Part shown: piece after piece, positions 57,491 to 64,000 of the stretch | How positions within the stretch are numbered: position 1 is the first letter of the stretch | How the letters are laid out: the number at the start of each line of letters is the position of its first letter | NCBI RefSeq assembly: GCF_030161095.1 | Contig: NZ_BSPP01000011.1 | Coordinates: 1-64,000, forward strand | Reading direction: 5' to 3' | DNA from: Cypionkella aquatica | Lineage (GTDB): Bacteria > Pseudomonadota > Alphaproteobacteria > Rhodobacterales > Rhodobacteraceae | DNA length: 64,000 bases | Program-made: the position numbers and the translations under genes | Notes under the pieces: model-generated | Database searches by the model: none | Told to the model about the DNA's origin: nothing | What the model saw: the letters and a program-made list of their open reading frames with translations, nothing else

Positions 57491-58701
57491 TTGAGGTAAA
57501 ACGACAGCATCATCGCCTCACCCCCGACCATTTGTTCAAATGCGCTCCAGTTTTGGCCGCTGACAAGCGTGCCCTGTTCCAGATAGGGCGCGGCTGCCCA
57601 GCCTTGGATCCAGCCTGCCAGATCGGCGGGGCGCGGCTCGTTGAAGACTTTGGCGATATTGATGCCAGCGCCGCCTTCCTGCCGCCAATAGGGCGCGAGT
57701 TTGGTGCCGTTCAGCAGCGCCTCGGCATCCTGCAGCACGGCCATCCACGTCGCGCCAGTGCCGGGGGGCAGGGTGACGCCAAGCGCGGATTGTTGCTTAT
57801 CGTTGGGCAACCATTCGGCGGCATTGTCGGTTTCCAGGGTTACGGCGGCCCAGAACCGGCGGTTGTCGGCAATCATCGCCAAAAGGTGCTGATGCGCCGC
57901 CGCCATGCGCGGTGCATCGGGGGTTTGTTGCAGCGCGGCGATGACAATGGCGATCACATCGACCTCATCCATGCCATCGCTGCCGCCAGAGAAGAAGCTT
58001 GGGGCGCTGCCACCAAGGCTTTCGATCTTGGCGCGGGCCTCGCGGATGCGGGTGATCGGTTCGGTCGGATCATAGGCCAGCACGATCTGGCTTAGGCCTT
58101 GCAGCAGGTGCGTATAGGCCGAAAGCCAAGCCGCGTCGGCTGCGTCAAATTTCACCACCGGGGCGGGCGTCGCAGGGTCGCGGCTGTCCCATTGCCAACC
58201 CAGCAGCATCGGGCCAAGCGTGGACAGCGCATCCTCGCCGGCATCGCGGCTCTGGTTGGCGTTGATGTCAAACCACAGGTCAGCAAAATTCACTTCCAGC
58301 GTGAAATCAGAGGTTTGCGGGATCTCGGCCAGTGGTGCGCGGGCTTGCTGCATCTTGGCATCCACCTGACGGAACAGATCCGCGATCATTGCAGGCTGAA
58401 ACGCTGCGGGCGTGGGATTGTCGGGCAGCGGCAGGCGCAGGAAGGGCAGCATGCCGGTACGATCGGTCATTCCGGCGGCGTAGCGCAGCTGCAAAGCCGC
58501 CTCGACTGCGCCAAGAAAGCGGGTGCCTGCAAGCGCAAAGCGGTCGGCATCGGTCGGGGTCTCAAGGGCCGCAAGCCGGGCCTCGGTGGCGGCAAGGCCG
58601 CGGGTGCCGATTTCGGTGCTCAGGCTTTCGGCCTTGGCTATTTCGGCGTGCAAGGACGCGGCAAGGGCTGCAGTGCACAGCAGAGTGGGCAGGATGCGCA
58701 T
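57487..58701 (-). CDS. exported protein of unknown function
   Basis: A 404-residue protein with a Sec signal peptide (MRILPTLLCTAALAASLHAEIAKA). Two related-looking helical halves, Ala/Leu-rich, with conserved-looking NFADLWFDINANQSRDAGED, an EF-hand-like acidic loop. I do not recognise the family. ATG 58701 has GGAG six nt upstream; ATG 58707 overlaps that site and is less likely. Confidence 0.75.
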   Translation of the reverse strand: MRILPTLLCTAALAASLHAEIAKAESLSTEIGTRGLAATEARLAALETPTDADRFALAGTRFLGAVEAALQLRYAAGMTDRTGMLPFLRLPLPDNPTPAAFQPAMIADLFRQVDAKMQQARAPLAEIPQTSDFTLEVNFADLWFDINANQSRDAGEDALSTLGPMLLGWQWDSRDPATPAPVVKFDAADAAWLSAYTHLLQGLSQIVLAYDPTEPITRIREARAKIESLGGSAPSFFSGGSDGMDEVDVIAIVIAALQQTPDAPRMAAAHQHLLAMIADNRRFWAAVTLETDNAAEWLPNDKQQSALGVTLPPGTGATWMAVLQDAEALLNGTKLAPYWRQEGGAGINIAKVFNEPRPADLAGWIQGWAAAPYLEQGTLVSGQNWSAFEQMVGGEAMMLSFYLN

Positions 58702-58773
58702 GGTCATCTCCAGTAAGCTTGGCTGCAGGGTGCGCCGCGCGAAGCTGTGATGCAACTGCGGGATTCCAGACCT

Positions 58774-59445
58774 TTACGCAGGAGTGGCGGTGAACAGCAC
58801 CTGCCCACGCGGCAACCACATCTGATGCTGGGTGACAGCAAAGCCCGAGGCGCGGCTGAGATGCAGGATATCCTCGGCCAGCATGTGATAGGGCGCGCGG
58901 GTGTCATGCGTGACCACGCCATCAACTTGCCGGAACGGCTGCAGGCTTTGGGCGGCATCTGGGGCAAGAAAGCAGGTGAACAGGAATTTCTGCAAGCTGG
59001 GGAAGCGGGCGCGGGCTTGGATCAGCGCGCGGCGCAGATGGTTGGCGGGCAGATGGGTGAACACCGCAAAGCAGATCGCATGGGTGATTGTGTCGGGGAT
59101 GCCGGGGAAGTTGAAATTGGCATCCTCGATCAGTTGTTTGGGGCTGAGATGTGATTTATCTGCGATTTCCGCCTGATAGCCGCGTTGCATCAGCGCGCCG
59201 GACAGATCGGTCGCCCAGTAGTGGCCGGGATCAAGATAAGGCGCGGCGAGGCAGCCCAGCCGCAGCGACCCCGCACCAATGTCGAGCAGATGGTGGCGCG
59301 GCATCAGCCCAGCCTCGATCAGCAGTTCCATCTGGAAATTGCCGGTTTCCTCCCACCGTCCGCCGACGATATCGCGGTGACGGCCCTTGGCGAGGGCATC
59401 GGTGAAGAAATCCGGGGCGTGATAGGGCGAGATATGCTGGGCCAT
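58774..59445 (-). CDS. SAM-dependent methyltransferase
   Basis: A 223-residue class I methyltransferase: LLDIGAGSLRLGCLAAPYLD (SAM-binding loop), YWATDLSGALMQRGY (acidic end of strand 2), FAVFTHLPANHLRRAL. Substrate unknown. The short spacing to the exported-protein gene downstream (73 bp) may mean cotranscription. Confidence 0.8.
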   Translation of the reverse strand: MAQHISPYHAPDFFTDALAKGRHRDIVGGRWEETGNFQMELLIEAGLMPRHHLLDIGAGSLRLGCLAAPYLDPGHYWATDLSGALMQRGYQAEIADKSHLSPKQLIEDANFNFPGIPDTITHAICFAVFTHLPANHLRRALIQARARFPSLQKFLFTCFLAPDAAQSLQPFRQVDGVVTHDTRAPYHMLAEDILHLSRASGFAVTQHQMWLPRGQVLFTATPA

Positions 59446-59472
59446 GGCGGTCTATGGCACAAAGGCCGGGTA

Positions 59473-59529
59473 TTTCACACCCCCCGCTCCGACGCTTCTT
59501 CGCTCCTTCGCACCCCGTGGGATATCTAG
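59473..59529 (+). repeat. interspersed repeat, copy 1
   Basis: Begins TTTCACACCCCC and ends CCCCGTGGGATATCTAG, with an unrelated middle. The same two end blocks recur at 60947-60999, so pepT lies between two direct copies. Copy 1 ends about 20 bp from the pepT stop. Confidence 0.6.
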
Positions 59530-59550
59530 AAACAGGGAAACAACTGGCTC

Positions 59551-60786
59551 TTAGGGCTTGGCGGCGTGTTGGACGAGGGCGAGGCAGAATTCGGTCGCCT
59601 GCGCCATGTCCTGCACCGAGACCCATTCCAGCGGGCCGTGGATATTTTGCATCCCGGTGAAAAGGTTGGGGCAGGGGACACCCATCTCGGTCAGCCGTGA
59701 TCCATCGGTGCCGCCGCGGATCGGCACGGACACTGGCTCGATCCCAAGGCTGCGGGCAGCTTGGCGGGCAAGCTCTACCGGGGTCATATCCTTTTCTAGC
59801 CAGTAGCGCATGTTGCGGTATTGCGGCGTAATGGTGCAGGTGATTTCGGCGCGGGGTTCGGTCGCGGCGACGGCGGCGCAGACCTGTTGCAGCAGCGCGC
59901 CTTTGGCGGCGAGGCCGTCGCGTTCAAAGTCGCGCAGGATGAATTTCAGGGTCATCTCGGATGCGCCGCCTGTCATGTCGGTGGCGTGGATGAAACCTTC
60001 GCGGTCGTCGGTGGTTTCGGGGGTGAGGGTGGCTTGCGGCAGGGTCTGGATGATTTTGGCGGCAAGGTGGATGGCGTTGACGAGTTTGTCTTTCGCAAGG
60101 CCGGGGTGGATCGAGACGCCTTTGATGGTGACAACCGCGCCATCGGCCGAGAAACTTTCGTATTCGATCTCGCCCACCGCTCCGCCGTCGAAGGTGTAGG
60201 CGAAATCGGTGTTCAGGTCTTTGGGCAGGCTGGAATGGACGCCGCGACCGATTTCCTCATCCGGGGTGAAGGCTACGCGCAAGGTCGGGTGGGCGATCTC
60301 GGGGTTTTGCAGCAGGTGGCGGGCGGTGGTCATCAGGATGGCGACGCCTGCTTTGTCATCCGCGCCCAGCAGGGTGAGTCCCGAGGCGGTGATGATGTCG
60401 TGGCCCTGTTTGGTGCCGAGGTAGGGGTTGTGCTCGGGGGTAAGCGAGAGGGCGGGGTTGTCGGGGAAAGAGATCGCGCCGCCATTGTAGCCTCGGATCA
60501 CGCGGGGTTTGACGCCGGTTGCGTTGAATTGCGGGGCGGTGTCGACATGGGCGAGTAGGGCCACGGTGGGGCCCGCTGCGGTGCCGGGGATGGTGGCGAT
60601 CACGGTGCCATAGGGGGTGAGTTGCACATCTGAGGCGCCGATGTCGCGCAGCTCGGCTTCCAGCAGGCGCAGGATGTTCAGTTGGATTTCGGTGGAGGGC
60701 GAGGAGGTCCCGTCGTCATTGGATTGGCTGTCGATGCTGGCGTAGCGGATCAGGCGGGATTCGAGTTCAGCGTGAAAATCAGACAT
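59551..60786 (-). CDS. pepT: peptidase T (tripeptide aminopeptidase)
   Basis: A 411-residue M20B zinc peptidase. Metal ligands and catalytic residues visible: LLAHVDTAP, LLGADDKAG, FTPDEEIGRG, TFDGG, and the final His in TGMQNIHGPLEW. Removes the N-terminal residue of tripeptides in the cytosol. Normal length; the gene is isolated between two copies of a repeat. Confidence 0.96.
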   Translation of the reverse strand: MSDFHAELESRLIRYASIDSQSNDDGTSSPSTEIQLNILRLLEAELRDIGASDVQLTPYGTVIATIPGTAAGPTVALLAHVDTAPQFNATGVKPRVIRGYNGGAISFPDNPALSLTPEHNPYLGTKQGHDIITASGLTLLGADDKAGVAILMTTARHLLQNPEIAHPTLRVAFTPDEEIGRGVHSSLPKDLNTDFAYTFDGGAVGEIEYESFSADGAVVTIKGVSIHPGLAKDKLVNAIHLAAKIIQTLPQATLTPETTDDREGFIHATDMTGGASEMTLKFILRDFERDGLAAKGALLQQVCAAVAATEPRAEITCTITPQYRNMRYWLEKDMTPVELARQAARSLGIEPVSVPIRGGTDGSRLTEMGVPCPNLFTGMQNIHGPLEWVSVQDMAQATEFCLALVQHAAKP

Positions 60787-60946
60787 TCTGGCCTCCGATG
60801 TTTTGCGGGAGTTGGGGCGCTGATCGGCGGGCTGTCAAGGGGGATTGGGCTGCGGTCCCAACGCGGGACCATTTAGATGTGTTTGAAATCAAGGGGTTGG
60901 GGTGGCAGATTTAAGGTCTTGTTAAGATTTGCGCGGTGGATGGGGG

Positions 60947-60999
60947 TTTCACACCCCCACGGGTTTGGCGTGCCAAACCCTGCCCCGTGGAATATCTGG
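60947..60999 (+). repeat. interspersed repeat, copy 2, with hairpins
   Basis: Begins TTTCACACCCCC and ends CCCCGTGGAATATCTGG, as copy 1 at 59473-59529. This copy is strongly palindromic: GGGGGT/ACCCCC (60942-60958) and GGTTTGGC/GCCAAACC next to it, enclosed by ACGGG/CCCGT. Confidence 0.65.
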
Positions 61000-61432
61000 G
61001 CCGATGTGAAAGCGTGGCGGACGGTTTATGCAGGGGCTGGTGTTATGCCGGGGTATCGCTGCGGCGTTCGGCCACGACTTGTTGTCAATCGTCATGAATG
61101 ACGTCGCCGCAGCGGTTTGCGCGCAGAATTTCAGTCACATGGGCTTTTCGATCAGCAAGGTGGCGAGGACATGGGCGCGAGTAAGCTTCTTTGTCGCGGT
61201 TGGCTGGTGGGGCCGAGTTTTCCGGGGCGTATAAAGCGCAGATACATCGCGGACAAATTGTCAAATGAGGGTGTTTGCCGGTTTAGCCATCTGCGGGACC
61301 TGTGGCGTAGGTTTGCGAAGGTCTGGGTGCTGCGAAAAATGCGGCTGCGCGGGTGGCGTCGATGGCCAAAGCGTCTTGCGGAGTGGATTTCGGGGAAAGC
61401 GTTGGGTCGCAAACCCAATCAAGCTGTGAAAA

Positions 61433-61457
61433 ATGCGCGCCGGGGTGCGGCGCGCAT
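61433..61457 (-). terminator. intrinsic terminator of mdh
   Basis: Perfect 10-bp stem ATGCGCGCCG/CGGCGCGCAT with a 5-nt loop. On the minus strand it is followed by a T-run (A residues 61429-61433 on plus). Forty bp after the mdh stop. Confidence 0.85.
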
Positions 61458-61498
61458 TATGCATCATGGGTGTAGGGCGGGGTTTCACCCCATGGCGC

Positions 61499-62584
<1,086 letters not shown>

Positions 62585-62682
62585 CTAAACGGGCGCAAGC
62601 AACTGGGGCTGGGCGATTCCGAAAGCCGGTCGGGTCGGCAACGCGGTGATCATGGGTGATTCCGCTGGCAGGGGAAAGAGCC

Positions 62683-63438
62683 ATGATGGACGGATTTGCG
62701 TTTTGGGCGCTGGCCAGTTTTGCGGCGGTGCTGGTCGGCATGGGCAAAGGCGGCATGCCGGTGGTCGGGATGCTGTCGGTGCCGGTGCTGGCTTTGGTGC
62801 CGGGGATGCATCCTGTGACGGCGGCTGGGCTGTTGTTGCCGCTGTATGTGGTGTCGGATATGTTCGGGCTTTACGCCTATCGCCATGCGTTTGATCGTCG
62901 GGTGCTGGCGATCATCGTGCCTGCGGCGACGCTTGGGGTGATCTTGGGCTATGTCACCGCTGAGGCGGTGTCAGAGGCTTGGGTGACGGTGCTGATCGGG
63001 GTGATCGGCGTGGTGTTTGCGTTGAACCTGTTGATCCGCCGCAAGATTGTTGTGGCCCCCGCCGAGCCAAAGATCGCGCCCGGCGTGTTCTGGGGCGCGG
63101 TCACCGGATTTACCAGCTTTGTCAGCCATTCGGGTGGGCCGCCCTATCAGGTTTACACCATGCCCTTGGGGATGAACAAAGCGGTGTTTGCCGGCACTTC
63201 GACCATCGCCTTTGCCTATATCAACGCGATCAAGCTGATCCCGTATTACATGCTGGGGCAAGTCAATTTGTTAAGCCTTGAGAAGGTGTTGGTGTTGATG
63301 CCGATTGCGGCGGTGTCGGTTTTTGTCGGGGTCAGGCTGGTGAAGTGGCTGCCAGAGAAGCTGTTTTTCGAGCTGGTGACATGGGCCTTGCTGCTGGTGT
63401 CACTCAAGCTGATCTGGGACGGCTATCGCGGGTTTTAG
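62683..63438 (+). CDS. TauE/SafE (TSUP) family permease
   Basis: A 251-residue membrane protein with about eight helices and the two-repeat TSUP pattern: GMGKGGMPVVGMLSVPVLAL in the first half and SFVSHSGGPPYQVYTMPLGMNK in the second. The family exports or imports sulfite, sulfoacetate or related anions. GGGGAAAGAG lies before ATG 62683. Divergent from mdh. Its last 39 bp overlap a small minus-strand frame. Confidence 0.88.
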   Translation: MMDGFAFWALASFAAVLVGMGKGGMPVVGMLSVPVLALVPGMHPVTAAGLLLPLYVVSDMFGLYAYRHAFDRRVLAIIVPAATLGVILGYVTAEAVSEAWVTVLIGVIGVVFALNLLIRRKIVVAPAEPKIAPGVFWGAVTGFTSFVSHSGGPPYQVYTMPLGMNKAVFAGTSTIAFAYINAIKLIPYYMLGQVNLLSLEKVLVLMPIAAVSVFVGVRLVKWLPEKLFFELVTWALLLVSLKLIWDGYRGF

Positions 63439-63534
63439 GAAGGCTAGGGTGTTGTGGGGCGCGGCTTGCAAGGCATGCGCGGCAAGGATCAGCCCGGCAA
63501 AACCTAGCGACAGGGCGAACAGGGAGTTTTGCAT
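63400..63534 (-). CDS. possible small exported peptide, 44 residues
   Basis: A 44-codon frame on the minus strand: MQNSLFALSLGFAGLILAAHA is a clear signal-peptide or membrane segment, followed by about 20 residues. AGAGG lies 5 nt before the ATG. The 3' end overlaps the TSUP gene tail on the other strand. It could be a small membrane peptide or the stub of a longer exported protein. Confidence 0.4.
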   Translation of the reverse strand: MQNSLFALSLGFAGLILAAHALQAAPHNTLAFLKPAIAVPDQLE

Positions 63535-63721
63535 CTTGGCCTCTGCGTTTGTGAGATGCAGCCAGCTTGGGCAGAAGATGCAAGCAAAGCGTTAACAGCT
63601 CGCGCGCGGGGGCTGTGCTTAGGCTGTGCGGCGGGGGATTTTTCTGCGATGCAGCAAAATTGAGCTTGCCGAAAGTGGCGAAATGCGGTCGTTTGGCGCA
63701 ATATTGTTGCTGGAGAGAATC

Positions 63722-64000
63722 ATGACCGCGCGCCCCTATCGTTCTGTGCTGTATATTCCGGGCTCTAATGCGCGGGCGTTGGACAAGGCGCGGGGCTTGG
63801 CGGCGGATGCGATCATCTTTGATCTGGAAGATGCGGTGGCACCGGATGAAAAGGCTGCGGCGCGCGATGTGCTGCGGGCGGCGCTGGCGGCGGGCGGTTA
63901 TGGCAAGCGCGCACGTATCGTCAGGATCAACGGCTTGGATACCCCATGGGGGGCAGATGATCTGGCGGTGTTTGGATCAGACCCGGCAGTCGAGGCGGTG
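63722..64000 (+). CDS. HpcH/HpaI aldolase/citrate-lyase-beta family, partial
   Basis: The first 93 residues are visible before the window ends: RSVLYIPGSNARALDKARGL, DAIIFDLEDAVAPDEKAAAR, RIVRINGLDTPWG. This is the CitE-type TIM-barrel start. The close match in style to the rhodobacterial (3S)-malyl-CoA thioesterase/malyl-CoA lyase group, and nearness to mdh, suggest a role with malyl-CoA; not certain. GGAGAG lies five nt before ATG 63722. Confidence 0.85.
   Translation, partial: MTARPYRSVLYIPGSNARALDKARGLAADAIIFDLEDAVAPDEKAAARDVLRAALAAGGYGKRARIVRINGLDTPWGADDLAVFGSDPAVEAV

Larger units (their letters stand above)
60787..61498. other. gene-free stretch between pepT and mdh
   Basis: About 710 bp. 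It holds a copy of the interspersed repeat with two hairpins (60941-60999) and the mdh terminator at 61433-61457. Short open frames are Arg/Trp-rich and do not look like proteins. Besides these I see nothing. Confidence 0.55.

Noticed and set aside
59454-59660. plus-strand frame crossing the repeat into pepT
   Set aside because: It is antisense to pepT and driven by the repeat; Arg/Pro-rich, no family.

Overview
The window looks like a chromosomal segment of a marine or freshwater Rhodobacteraceae (Rhodobacter/Pseudorhodobacter/roseobacter-like alphaproteobacterium). Grounds: GC-rich coding sequence with strong G/C third positions, frequent ATGA start/stop overlaps, and family-typical gene sets: a fused mnhA-B Mrp antiporter operon, sucCD-DUF805-sucAB-lpdA, an FYDLN-type TIGR02300 protein, hsp20 next to DUF1150, and lgt-methyltransferase-pgeF facing ubiK. 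Species was not determined.

Layout. 0.2-2.6 kb (minus): GNAT acetyltransferase, GreA/GreB factor, Nudix hydrolase and an EamA transporter under an FMN riboswitch, hence a probable riboflavin importer. 2.9-5.4 kb (plus): secreted alpha/beta hydrolase, low-affinity iron permease-like protein, exported caspase-like protein. 5.6-10.3 kb: purK/purE, DUF465, hsp20 behind a sigma-32-type promoter, DUF1150, trxB, Lrp/AsnC regulator. 10.3-11 kb: a hairpin-rich, repeat-rich intergenic stretch and a 47-codon small gene with its own terminator. 11.1-14.2 kb: pgeF, NDUFAF7-type methyltransferase, lgt, ubiK. 14.3-20.4 kb: mnhABCDEFG. 20.7-27.4 kb: a complete ribitol catabolic operon (AraC regulator, XylFGH-type ABC importer, ribitol dehydrogenase, D-ribulokinase). 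27.7-35.5 kb: ABC exporter, AcrR-type repressor with a recognisable operator, AcrAB-type RND pump, DedA protein.

35.96-44.17 kb is an 8.2-kb integrated element bounded by an 11-bp repeat of the tRNA-Ala(GGC) 3' end. It carries a P4-type integrase, an AlpA-like regulator, a large terminase, an HNH nuclease, a capsid gene that runs out of frame into what looks like a portal remnant, HTH proteins and a replication-O-like protein. It has no tail or lysis genes. It is either a decayed prophage or a phage-satellite-like island, and is the most unusual part of the window.

44.4-64 kb returns to core genome: TIGR02300, YgjP-type metallopeptidase, GntR regulator, intradiol dioxygenase, then the TCA block lpdA-(MAPEG, small protein)-sucB-sucA-DUF805-sucD-sucC with a double palindromic operator upstream; a glycosyltransferase, an exported protein, a methyltransferase, pepT between two copies of an interspersed repeat, mdh, a TauE/SafE permease, and the start of a citrate-lyase-beta/malyl-CoA family gene cut by the window end.
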